NCBI GenBank assembly: GCA_022824465.1 | Contig: JAJDZV010000006.1 | Coordinates: 124,001-188,000, forward strand | DNA length: 64,000 nucleotides | Reading direction: 5' to 3' | From: Anaerolineae bacterium | GTDB taxonomy: Bacteria; Chloroflexota; Anaerolineae; Aggregatilineales; Phototrophicaceae | The notes under the pieces: generated by a model | Told to the model about the DNA's origin: nothing | What the model saw: only the letters and a program-made list of their open reading frames with translations | The model's database searches: none | Made by a program: the position numbers and the translations under genes | In this document: piece by piece, positions 8,975-17,347 of the stretch | Layout of the letters: each line of letters begins with the position of its first letter | Numbering within the stretch: the first letter of the stretch is position 1

Positions 8975-9134
8975 GTATCTTCTCCATTCATTTCTGGACG
9001 ACTCACAGAATCGCCCCTATATGTTCGCGTTATTGCGCCGATCACAAATCTGTTTCTTAGGCCAACCACAAATCTGTTTGTACGGGCGAGCCGTCGGCTC
9101 CTCCTTGCTGCCGAGACGACAATCCGCGAACACT
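8975..9134. other. Spacer with short dispersed repeat
   Basis: There is no gene in these 160 bases. GACTCACAGAATCGCCCC near 9001 and CGGGCGAGCCGTCGGCTC near 9083 are members of the short GGGCGA/TCGCCC palindrome family that recurs across the window (see 6737, 14185, 35061, 63001). Confidence 0.5.
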
Positions 9135-11168
9135 TCACCCGCTTTGCCCCGGCGCTTCGAGAGTAACGGCATGCGTTCCAAGATACTGCTTGAACCAGCC
9201 AAGAATACGATGCTGCCGTTCAATGCGGTTGCCGGGTCTTCCGCCGCGGGACAAGCCATGGTTCTCGCCCTCGAATATAACCAACTCAACCGGTTTTCCG
9301 CGCCAGCGCAGAGCGGCGAACATCTGCTCGGCTTGCTCCAAAGCGCAGCGATGATCTTCATCGGCGTGGATGATCAGCAGCGGCGTGTTGACCTTGTCGA
9401 TGTAGGCGATGGGCGATTGCGCCCAACTACTCTCAAGATCGCGCCAGGGGTCGGTGCGCGTCTCGCCGCCGGTGCATTCGGGACCAATATCCGAAGTGCC
9501 AAAGAAACTGATCTGATTGACGATCGAGCGCTGGGTCACCGCTGCGGCAAAACGATCGCTATGACCCACGACCCAGTTGGTCATGAAGCCGCCGCAACTG
9601 CCGCCGGTGACCCCCATCCGCTCGCCATCAATATAAGACCGCGAGACCAGTTCATCGACGCCGAGCATGATCTCCTCGTAATCCGCGCCGCCTTGATCGC
9701 CTTCAGTCGCCTTGGTCCAGGCTTGGCCGTAACCGGCGGTTGTACCGCGCTGATTGAAATAGGCGACGGCGTAACCCGCGTTGGCGTAGACCTGAAACTC
9801 GTGGTTGAAATCCCAGGAGAACATCGAGCAGTGCACGTAGAGCACCAGCGGATACTTCACCCCCTCTTGAAAGCCAAGCGGTTTGATCAACCAGGCATGG
9901 ACTTTGGCGCCATCGACCCCGTCATACCAATAACTCTCCGGCAGTGACAGCTCATGATCGCGAAGCCAGGGATTGATGTCCGTCAAGCGCTGGGACTTGC
10001 CATTCTTCCAAAAATATAGATCGCCGGGATTGCTTGGATCGGCTTGGCCATAAGCCACCGCGCCGCCTACCGCCGGGCTGTATTCGAAAACTGTGCAATC
10101 GCCGCTGATCAGCCGCTCGTGCTTGCCGGCCGTATCAATGCGGAAAAGATTGGCCGCGCCTTGCTCGGTCAGCAGGAAGTAAATCCAGTCATCGCCGACC
10201 GCCCATTTCATGGTGACATTGGTCAGGCTGGCGCGCTGATCGGCGACGCCGTAATTGCCGACTTCCTCGTCGATGTCCGCGCCCAGCTTGACAGCCCTTC
10301 CAGCCGCGACATCGGCCAGATGCGGCTGCCAAAAGTTGCGTCGATTGACCGGCGGCGGCAGATTATGTCCGGCGAATGCGATGTAGCGGTCGTCCGCGCC
10401 CCAGACCGGGCTGAAGGCCGTCCCCTGCCAGTCCGGCAGCAGCAGTGTCGGCTCGCCAGCCGGAAAGTCGCAGGTCAAGATCTGCCCATAGCCCAGCGGC
10501 GTATTCTGCTCGCGCGCCATCCCAACGAAGGCGATGCGACTGCCGCTGTTGCTCCACTTCGGCGATGAATAATCGCATTCGCTGTGGGTGACTTGGCTGA
10601 GGTCGGCCGTCTCCAGGTCGAGCGCCCAGATCTGCTTGAACTTGTCATGCACCCAGCCGACGCCATCCTGCTTGTAACGCAGACGCCGCACGACCTTGAC
10701 AGTAGGCGGCGGAACCCCGGCGACCTGACCGCGATCATCGGCCGAACGCATCAGCGTCCAGCGCGTACCCACCAGCTTGTCGCCCCCAGCCGACCAATCG
10801 AGCTCGGTCATGGAGCCGCCATCCAGCGGATAAATGCTTTCAAAGTCGTCGTCGACCGCCAGCACCCGAACGGAATGCCCATCGCTATCGCTGTGGCTGT
10901 AGGCGATGCGGCTGCTATCGCGGCTCCAGGCGATGGAGGAGACTTGTGGCTCGCCATCGGTCAAACGGCTGGCGGCGCCAGTTCGCAAATCATGCACGTA
11001 CACATGGCTGACGTAGCCGTTGGACGGGACATCAGGACGCCGGATGGAGTACGCGATTAACTCGCCCGAAGGCGAAATCGCGAGCTCGTCAAGCCAGCGA
11101 AAGTTGAGCAGGTCTTCCGGAATCAGGCCCCGCCGCCGGTCCACCGGTGTGCTTGGGAATTCAGTCAT
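9135..11168 (-). CDS. S9-family prolyl oligopeptidase/acylaminoacyl-peptidase
   Basis: A 677-residue protein with an N-terminal WD40-like beta-propeller region (repeated SPSGELIAY, WSRDSSRIAY and WSNSGSRIAF motifs) and a C-terminal alpha/beta-hydrolase domain. The nucleophile is S524 in GGSCGG, with Asp in HADEDHR and His in ENHGLSRGG, a complete serine-peptidase triad. No signal peptide is seen, so it is probably cytosolic and acts on short peptides or acylated amino acids. The start MTEFP was chosen over an upstream TTG that would overlap the preceding gene; no clear ribosome site is visible. The last residues read HAVTLEAPGQSG. Confidence 0.85.
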   Translation of the reverse strand: MTEFPSTPVDRRRGLIPEDLLNFRWLDELAISPSGELIAYSIRRPDVPSNGYVSHVYVHDLRTGAASRLTDGEPQVSSIAWSRDSSRIAYSHSDSDGHSVRVLAVDDDFESIYPLDGGSMTELDWSAGGDKLVGTRWTLMRSADDRGQVAGVPPPTVKVVRRLRYKQDGVGWVHDKFKQIWALDLETADLSQVTHSECDYSSPKWSNSGSRIAFVGMAREQNTPLGYGQILTCDFPAGEPTLLLPDWQGTAFSPVWGADDRYIAFAGHNLPPPVNRRNFWQPHLADVAAGRAVKLGADIDEEVGNYGVADQRASLTNVTMKWAVGDDWIYFLLTEQGAANLFRIDTAGKHERLISGDCTVFEYSPAVGGAVAYGQADPSNPGDLYFWKNGKSQRLTDINPWLRDHELSLPESYWYDGVDGAKVHAWLIKPLGFQEGVKYPLVLYVHCSMFSWDFNHEFQVYANAGYAVAYFNQRGTTAGYGQAWTKATEGDQGGADYEEIMLGVDELVSRSYIDGERMGVTGGSCGGFMTNWVVGHSDRFAAAVTQRSIVNQISFFGTSDIGPECTGGETRTDPWRDLESSWAQSPIAYIDKVNTPLLIIHADEDHRCALEQAEQMFAALRWRGKPVELVIFEGENHGLSRGGRPGNRIERQHRILGWFKQYLGTHAVTLEAPGQSG

Positions 11169-11196
11169 AGTCAGAGGACTTTCGCATTCTATTCGC

Positions 11197-12198
11197 TTAA
11201 GCTCCAAGCAAGTCGCTTACAGTTTCTTCCACCACGCCGAAGAAGCAACACCAGTGCCCTTCGATGACCGAGGGGCGGGCGCGCATGCCGAAGACGACGC
11301 CGGCCTGCGGCGCGCGGACCTCGCCGATAACATCGCCGTAGAGATCGAAGATTTGGCCGATCAACGCGCCCGCTTCAAGCTCCGTCTCGAACGGCAGATC
11401 CGCCTGACCAACATACATGCCGGTGGCCGGCGCCAGCAGCGGAATCTGATAGCCCATGCGCCAGGAGGAGGCGTAAGCGGCGTCGCCAGCGATCATGCCG
11501 TAATGACGCATGACGTTCAGATAACCGGCGGCCAGGTCATCGGCGATAGCGTGGAAATCGCCCGTGAGCGTGCGACAGTTCCCGCCCAATTCAACCGTGA
11601 TGCCGCCCTTGCCCAAAGCGCCCATCCGCGAACTGGGATTGTTGCCGCCGGTGCCGCTGCGGAAGACCAAATCCCAGCCCGGTCCCATCGCCGCTGCCAA
11701 CTCGAGGCTCTCCGCATTGTCCGAAGCGAAGATCATATGCGCCAGATAAGAATGCTCGCCGCCGGAATGAATATTGATTTGCAGGTCGCAACTGTCCTTC
11801 ATCGCCTCCCAATGGGCATACGCGACGCGCTCAGTAGGGTAACCATCGGCGCGGCCCGGGTAGAGGCGGTTCATATCATAAGCGAAGCTGTCGAGCGGAT
11901 CCCCCCGCGTGCCCGCCTGGAAGGCGCCGACATTCATCACCGGCACAGCCACCAACGTGCCATTCAGCTGGCTGACATCCACCTGCGCCAGCGCCTTGAA
12001 TATCGAGAAGGGACCTTCCGGTTCATCGCCGTGCGTGGCTCCGTTGAGCCAAAGAATCGGTCCCTCCCCAGTCCCCCGGTACACGATTATCGGAATCTCG
12101 CGCGGACGTCCGTACATATCGCCGCTGATGGGAATGCCGCCCCGTTTAACCTCGCCGCGCTGGGCGGTTGCGTTGCCGATCGTTATCGCTTCTGACAT
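11197..12198 (-). CDS. AspA/AstE-family zinc hydrolase (DoeB-like)
   Basis: A 333-residue succinylglutamate desuccinylase/aspartoacylase-family enzyme that diverges from the two pairs downstream. The zinc ligands are visible in THGDE and NIHSGG, the arginine/asparagine block reads DMNRLYPGR (close to the family's DLNRxFPG), and the catalytic Glu is in VELGGN. These blocks resemble N-acetyl-diaminobutyrate deacetylase (DoeB/EutE) more than the tandem copies do. AAGGAG lies six bases before the ATG. There is no degenerate partner next to it. Confidence 0.82.
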   Translation of the reverse strand: MSEAITIGNATAQRGEVKRGGIPISGDMYGRPREIPIIVYRGTGEGPILWLNGATHGDEPEGPFSIFKALAQVDVSQLNGTLVAVPVMNVGAFQAGTRGDPLDSFAYDMNRLYPGRADGYPTERVAYAHWEAMKDSCDLQINIHSGGEHSYLAHMIFASDNAESLELAAAMGPGWDLVFRSGTGGNNPSSRMGALGKGGITVELGGNCRTLTGDFHAIADDLAAGYLNVMRHYGMIAGDAAYASSWRMGYQIPLLAPATGMYVGQADLPFETELEAGALIGQIFDLYGDVIGEVRAPQAGVVFGMRARPSVIEGHWCCFFGVVEETVSDLLGA

Positions 12199-12226
12199 TT
12201 CTGCTCCTTGGAATCCCTTGCCGCCA

Positions 12227-13294
12227 TCAAAGCGTGAACTCGACATCGAGATCGGCCGCCAGTTCGCGCAGGTTCGCGACCGTCTCGCGCGAAACCGGAA
12301 TGCCATCCCGGCGCCGGTCTTTCATACGGCCAAACTCGACTTCGCCCGGCAACAGCACCGGGCGCTTCGGGTCAATCGGCGGCGCGCCTTTGACTTGGCG
12401 TGTCAGTTCATTTAGCCGACGATTGTAGTCATCAGCGGGCAGCAAGGCGGCCGGATCAATCGCGATCATCATGTGTCCGACATCAAAGTTTCCGTCATCC
12501 TGGAAAACATCCAGGCCGAAGAGCGCGCCGGTCATCACACCAGCGAGCACATCCGTCACCAGGCTCAAGCCATAGCCCTTGTATTCGCCTATCGGCAACA
12601 TCGGTCCGTCCATCGCCGCGGCTGGATCCGTGGTGATCTCGCCGGCGGGCGTCAGCGCCCAGTTGTCCGGCATTTCCCGTCCTTCGCGTTCGTACCAACG
12701 CATCATGCCTTTGCCAGACATGGTCAGCGCCATATCCAGCACGATGGCATGCTCTTTATCGCGCGGGATGGCGATGCCCCAGGGGTTGGTGCCCAAAACC
12801 GGTTTCGCCGAGCCCCAGGGCGCCATCTCAGCCGCCGCGTTGGTGAAGGACCAGCCGATCAAGCCCCGCTCCGCCGCCGTCATGGCATGATAACCGGCGA
12901 TGCCGAAATGATTGCTGTGCCGCACGCCGACCATCGCGATGCCGGCCGTCTTCGCCTTTTCGACGGCGCAGCGCATCGCCCGGTGTGCGGCGACATAACC
13001 GAAGCCTTTGGCTGCATCCAGCAGCGCATACCCGGGTCCGTCCGTGATCCAGCGCATCGGCGCGTCCGGCGCGATGCCGCCATTCTTGACTCGGCGATGA
13101 TAGCGGATTAACTTCTCCAACCCTTGGCCCTGCCCCGGATGCCACCATTGGGAAGCCGTCATCAAGCCATCGCTGATGATCTCGGCCTCTTCGCTGGTCG
13201 CGCCGAGCCCTTGCATGAAGTCAATCGTAAACGACCGCAAGTTCTCCAGCGCGTAAAGGTTAACCAGCGATCTGTCCTGCACCTCGTATGCCAT
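12227..13294 (-). CDS. Ldh2-family NAD(P)-dependent oxidoreductase
   Basis: A 355-residue malate/L-lactate/ureidoglycolate dehydrogenase-family protein (Ldh_2 fold, not Rossmann). Visible family blocks are VRHSNHFGIAGYH with the catalytic His, GTNPWGIAIPR, and EYKGYGLSLVTDVLAG near the C-terminus. The family also contains piperideine/pyrroline-2-carboxylate reductases, which would use the same cyclic imines that OCD-family enzymes make or reduce, fitting the neighbours. The start MAYEV was chosen because the preceding gene ends 11 bases upstream. The substrate is not known. Confidence 0.85.
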   Translation of the reverse strand: MAYEVQDRSLVNLYALENLRSFTIDFMQGLGATSEEAEIISDGLMTASQWWHPGQGQGLEKLIRYHRRVKNGGIAPDAPMRWITDGPGYALLDAAKGFGYVAAHRAMRCAVEKAKTAGIAMVGVRHSNHFGIAGYHAMTAAERGLIGWSFTNAAAEMAPWGSAKPVLGTNPWGIAIPRDKEHAIVLDMALTMSGKGMMRWYEREGREMPDNWALTPAGEITTDPAAAMDGPMLPIGEYKGYGLSLVTDVLAGVMTGALFGLDVFQDDGNFDVGHMMIAIDPAALLPADDYNRRLNELTRQVKGAPPIDPKRPVLLPGEVEFGRMKDRRRDGIPVSRETVANLRELAADLDVEFTL

Positions 13295-13304
13295 AGGCGC
13301 AACC

Positions 13305-14027
13305 TTACATATAGGGTTCATCGAGCGGGTTCAACACCGCTTCGTTGATGACGAATTCGGGCGGACTGGCGACCAGATACGCGACGTATCGGGCGACTTC
13401 CGCCGGATCCATCGTCTCGCTGCGGGGTTTGTCGCCGATGGGCGCGCCGCGCCAGCCGGTATCAATGCCGCCGGGATAAAGTATGGTCGAGCGGATATTG
13501 TGCTCTTTACCGGCCAGCGCGATGGCATGGTTGAGACCGGTCAAGCCGAACTTGGCGCTGCCATAGGCCGGGCTGCCGCCGCCGCGCAAACCAGCCGTGC
13601 CGCTGATATTGATCACGCTGGCGGATTCGGCGCGCAACAGGCAATCCCAAAGCGCGCGCGTCAGATAAAAGACGCCCGACAAATTAACGCCGATCACCGC
13701 GTCCCAGTCGCTAAAGTCGGTTTCCTGAAATGTGCGAGGCGCAGGAATGCCGGCGTTGTTAACGAGGATATCGACTGCATTGAAGCGCCGCTGGATCTCG
13801 GCGGCGGCCGCCTGCGCTTGCCCGGCATCAGAGACATCGCCAGGCAAGACCGTCGCCGCGCCCCCGCGTTTGCGAATGGCCTCAGCCGCTCGCCCCAAGC
13901 GCTCCTCTCCACGAGCGATCATGACCACCTGCGCCCCACGAGCGGCAAACTCCTCCGCAATCGCCAGTCCCAGACCGTGGCTGGCGCCGCTGATGACCGC
14001 TACTTTATCCCTCAAGTTTGAATCCAT
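13305..14027 (-). CDS. SDR-family NAD(P)-dependent oxidoreductase
   Basis: A 240-residue classical short-chain dehydrogenase. The cofactor loop is GASHGLG, NNAG is present, the catalytic Ser lies in NISGTAG and the YxxxK pair in YGSAK. This is the usual length for the family. It lies 11 bases upstream of the Ldh2 gene in the same run and 5' of it is the 165-base tandem repeat, which separates it from the aminotransferase genes. A 3-oxoacyl or sugar-alcohol type substrate cannot be told apart. Confidence 0.85.
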   Translation of the reverse strand: MDSNLRDKVAVISGASHGLGLAIAEEFAARGAQVVMIARGEERLGRAAEAIRKRGGAATVLPGDVSDAGQAQAAAAEIQRRFNAVDILVNNAGIPAPRTFQETDFSDWDAVIGVNLSGVFYLTRALWDCLLRAESASVINISGTAGLRGGGSPAYGSAKFGLTGLNHAIALAGKEHNIRSTILYPGGIDTGWRGAPIGDKPRSETMDPAEVARYVAYLVASPPEFVINEAVLNPLDEPYM

Positions 14028-14129
14028 CACAGCGCTTCCATTCTCGTGTTTTGCGGACGACATGATTTGTCGCCTATACACTCATTCTGTTTCGCGCCCG
14101 CTTTGTCGGAAAGGGGCTCGGGGGGTGAG

Positions 14130-14610
14130 GGTGACCGCAGCAGCGCGCCATTCTTCCTGCGCCAAAACCTGACGCATTCTGTAGGGGCGAGCCACTGGCT
14201 CGCCCGCAAACTGCCATCTCTTCCGCCAACATTGACTGTGCGACAAACCTGTCCTGCCCTCAGCTGAGGACTCCGAGAGGGGGCCGCGGACTGAGGGCGA
14301 CCGCAGCAACGCGCCAATCTTCCTGCGCCAAACCTGACGCATTCTGTAGGGGCGAGCCATTGGCTCGCCCGCAAACTGCCATCTCTTCCGCCAACATTGA
14401 CTGTGCGACAAACCTGTCCTGCCCTCAGCTGAGGATTCCGACAGGGGGCCGCGGGCCGAGGGCGACCGCAGCAATGCCCCAATCTTCCTGCGCCAAAACC
14501 TGACGCATTCTGTAGGGGCGAGCCACTGGCTCGCCCGCAAACTGCCCTCAGCTGAGAATTCCGACAAGGGGCCGCGGGCGGAGGGCGACCGCAGCAATGC
14601 CCCAATCTCA
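14130..14610. repeat. Tandem 165-base repeat, three copies plus a partial one
   Basis: Units begin with GCGACCGCAGCA at about 14130, 14295, 14460 and 14583. The first two are 165 bases, the third lacks about 40 bases in its right half, and the fourth is cut off after about 28 bases. Each full unit carries the hairpin GGGCGAGCC-3-GGCTCGCCC (14185-14205, 14350-14370, 14516-14536). Open frames through the unit exist only because it is G/C-rich. Diverged single copies lie at 37225-37500 and 53806-53995. No gene was found in the surrounding 14028-14689 gap, which also has a C-rich/G-rich hairpin near 14615-14645. Confidence 0.85.
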
Positions 14611-14689
14611 ATAATCTCCCCTCCCCTTCCTTCCGGGAGGGGCAGCTGGAGCGTAAGGGGCGCAAGACCAGACAAGCCCTACACATCGA

Positions 14690-15850
14690 TCATTGTCTTT
14701 CCGCCATAATATCTGCCATGGCGACCTTCATCCGCTCCAAGCCTTCCCTAAGCTTCTCCTCCGGCTGCAGGAACGTCATACGCAGATAATCCTTGCGGTC
14801 TTTGGAAAAAGCCGAACCCGGATAGGCCAGCACATGCTGTTCGCTTAAAATGCGCTGCGCCAGTTCGCCGCTATCGAGCCCGGTGAAGCTGATATCAGCG
14901 AAGACGAACTGCCCGCCCTGCGGCACGCCGTAAGCCATGCCCATCTCATCAAGCGCGTCAAGCACCAGCCGCCGGCGCCGGCGATAGGCTTCCGCCATCA
15001 TCTCGACCGCGTCTTGCGGTCCGGTCAGCGCGGCGATGCCCGCGTACTGCGAAATCACCGATGTGCCCCCGCTGATAGCCGCCTTGAGTTCCCGCACGCG
15101 CGCCATCAGGTCGGCCGGACCAACGATCCAGCCCAGCCGCCAGCCGGTCATCGAATATGCCTTTGACAAGGCGTTGAGCGTCAGCGTCCGTTCCTTGCCG
15201 CCGGGCAACGAGGCCGGGCTGAGGTGCTCAAAATCGTCATAGACGAAGAGATCGTAAATGTCATCGGCGAGGACGATCAGATCATGCTCAATGGCGATTC
15301 CGAGCATTTCGCGCATGTCCTCCGGCGAGATGACGTTGGCGGCCGGATTGTTCGGCGATACCAACAGCAAGGAGCGCGACTCGTCGCTGACTGCCGCGCG
15401 CACATCAGCCGGGTCGGCGCGGAAGTCGTTTTCGGCAAAGGCTTGAACTTCCACCTTCACGCCGCCGGCGAAAGCCAGCGAATCGGCGTAGGTAGTGTAG
15501 TTGGGCTCAGGCACGATCATCTCATCGCCGGGTCCATTAGCCGCGACCACCATCAAGAAGAGCGCTTCTTGCCCGCCATTGGTGACGACGACTTCCGTAT
15601 CCGCATCGACATCAATATTGTTGACGCGCTTGACGCGCTCGGCAATCGCCTCTCGCAGGGCAAGCAAACCCTCCGGCGGACTGTAATCGGCGTGGTGATT
15701 CACCATGGCGTCTTTGGCCGCGTCGACAATATGCGCCGGCGTATCAAAGTCCGGATCGCCCCGGCCCATGACGATGACATCATCGTAGGCGCTCGCCTCT
15801 GCAATCATGTCATAGAGCAGGTTGGTGCCCTGTTTCTTCTTCTTGCTCAT
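14690..15850 (-). CDS. Class I/II PLP-dependent aminotransferase, intact
   Basis: A 386-residue fold-type I aminotransferase (AspC/AraT-like). The PLP lysine is K230 in LSKAYSM, the carboxylate-binding Arg is R238 in GWRLGW, and N168 (SPNNPA), D197 and Y199 (ADDIYD) complete the cofactor site. It should move amino groups between an amino acid and a 2-oxo acid in the cytosol. The ATG follows GGAAGGA, 21 bases after the degenerate paralogue. It may supply the transamination step of the island, as DoeD does in ectoine breakdown. Confidence 0.88.
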   Translation of the reverse strand: MSKKKKQGTNLLYDMIAEASAYDDVIVMGRGDPDFDTPAHIVDAAKDAMVNHHADYSPPEGLLALREAIAERVKRVNNIDVDADTEVVVTNGGQEALFLMVVAANGPGDEMIVPEPNYTTYADSLAFAGGVKVEVQAFAENDFRADPADVRAAVSDESRSLLLVSPNNPAANVISPEDMREMLGIAIEHDLIVLADDIYDLFVYDDFEHLSPASLPGGKERTLTLNALSKAYSMTGWRLGWIVGPADLMARVRELKAAISGGTSVISQYAGIAALTGPQDAVEMMAEAYRRRRRLVLDALDEMGMAYGVPQGGQFVFADISFTGLDSGELAQRILSEQHVLAYPGSAFSKDRKDYLRMTFLQPEEKLREGLERMKVAMADIMAERQ

Positions 15851-15871
15851 TTCGCTTCCTTCCGCCGAATA

Positions 15872-16981
15872 TCAGACGAGCGCTCTAAGCGCGTCAGCGG
15901 TCGTATTGGTCACATTCAGACGCACCACATCAGGCGCGCCGAAAAAGGCGCCATCGGTCGCTTCATAGCCGGCCGCCCGCAATGTCGCCAGCGCCGCCTC
16001 CGAGCCCGATTCCATGCGCAGCGCGATGATGTTGGCGGCAGCGCCACGCAGGACATCCAGGTCTCCCTCGCTAGCCAATTGCGACAAGCGGCTGCGAATC
16101 TGGCGCAGGGAAGCAAGCTGCTGACCCCGCGCTGCGCCAAACAGTTGGCTCGCCTCCAGCGCGCCATACTGCGAAGCGGTACTCGTGCAGATTGACTGGA
16201 TCTGCTTCTGGGATTGCATCGGCGCTACCCAGGCCTCGGGCGCGGCGATGAAGCCGATGAACCAGCTCGCCAGCCCCATGCCGGGAAAGGCTTCGCCGAT
16301 CGTCGCCACTCGCGCCGCTTCGCCATCCTGCGCCGCCAGCGAGGCATAATCGCCATCAACCCAAGGCGCCAGACCCTGATCCCAAATCACAGCGCCATCT
16401 TTCTCGTTCACGATCTCCCCGATGGCAGCCACTTGCTCCCCCGAATAGACCGCGCCACTGAGCCGCGACGGCGATTCCAAAAACAACAGGCGGCAGCCTC
16501 CCGCGACTGCTGCATCGACGCTTTCTACCGAAGAAAGATATCCGGCGGAAGCGTCGACTGGCAGCGTTGCAACCTTCCGCGCCCTTGTGCCGAGCGCTTT
16601 GCGCGCGCCCGGATGAACCGCCTCGGGCACGCCGATACTGTCGAATTGCGCGCCTATCATCTGTATCGTGAGGAAACGCGATTCTTGCATGCCAGCCGTG
16701 ATAACGATATTGCCTTGCTCATAGGCGGCGCCCGAGAACTCGCGCAGATAATCGGCGACGGCGTCGCGCAAGGGCGCTATGCCGGGCACATCGACATAAT
16801 GCGTCTGCCCGCTTTCCAGCGCCTCAACAGTAGCGGCGATGATCCGCTCATCCAGCGGGCGGATCAAACCATCAGCGCCCAGATCATTCTGGCTGAACAT
16901 GACCTGCGCCGGGCTTGGCGCATTCAAGTTCGCATTGTCCCTATGCTTCTCCAGGACATCCCTCTTCGTTTTTGAAGTCAA
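15872..16981 (-). CDS. Aminotransferase-fold protein without the PLP lysine (probable pseudoenzyme)
   Basis: A 369-residue protein that follows the class I aminotransferase fold along its length but has lost the active site. The segment aligned with LSKAYSMTGWR reads IGEAFPGMGLAS, putting E230 in place of the PLP lysine and removing the arginine. SPNNP becomes SPSRL, and DDIY becomes WDQGL, which keeps only the Asp. It starts at TTG with AAGGAG eight bases upstream, and is the first gene of the minus-strand run. Its intact paralogue follows directly, so a partner or regulatory role is plausible. It is not a broken gene, since the frame is open for its full length. Confidence 0.75.
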   Translation of the reverse strand: MTSKTKRDVLEKHRDNANLNAPSPAQVMFSQNDLGADGLIRPLDERIIAATVEALESGQTHYVDVPGIAPLRDAVADYLREFSGAAYEQGNIVITAGMQESRFLTIQMIGAQFDSIGVPEAVHPGARKALGTRARKVATLPVDASAGYLSSVESVDAAVAGGCRLLFLESPSRLSGAVYSGEQVAAIGEIVNEKDGAVIWDQGLAPWVDGDYASLAAQDGEAARVATIGEAFPGMGLASWFIGFIAAPEAWVAPMQSQKQIQSICTSTASQYGALEASQLFGAARGQQLASLRQIRSRLSQLASEGDLDVLRGAAANIIALRMESGSEAALATLRAAGYEATDGAFFGAPDVVRLNVTNTTADALRALV

Positions 16982-17134
16982 GCCGCCGACTCCTTTCCTT
17001 TTCCAGCGAGGCGCGCCGCCAAACTATAATTGCGTCTTTGACCGCGCCTGTGAATCGGCTGACAGAAGCCGCCCACAGTGCAAACTCGCGCAATCGTCAC
17101 GCCAATCCCGTAGTTCATAGAGGCGCAGAATACA

Positions 17135-17164
17135 CATTGTTGAATGTCGACAATGCTCTGTCAA
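17135..17164 (-). promoter_or_regulatory. Promoter with dyad operator for the minus-strand island
   Basis: Read on the minus strand, TTGACA (17159-17164) is followed after 17 bases by AACAAT (17136-17141), about 150 bases before the first gene. A dyad CATTGT-N9-ACAATG (17135-17155) overlaps the -10 box and most of the spacer, a good place for a repressor. The divergent MFS gene starts at 17348. The rest of the 16982-17347 gap shows no gene. Confidence 0.5.
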
Positions 17165-17347
17165 TTGCGCGGGATTATAGCGAGGGCGCCAGTCTGTGTC
17201 AAGCAATCCCTCAACGATCGTTGCGGCGTGAAAGCCAGGCGCAAACAATTCTGCAAGGTATACTCAAGCGCCATACCTCGATTGCCGAGATTGGATGATT
17301 GCTCGCATGCAATACGCCAACACGCTGCCAAGAGAAGCCCTTCCGCC

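Noticed and set aside
14130..14610. Possible CRISPR array
   Set aside because: The repeated unit is about 165 bases with no spacers between units, and no cas gene is present.
14027..14686. Two ~200-codon minus-strand frames in the tandem repeat
   Set aside because: The predicted proteins only reflect the 165-base repeat and show no other similarity.
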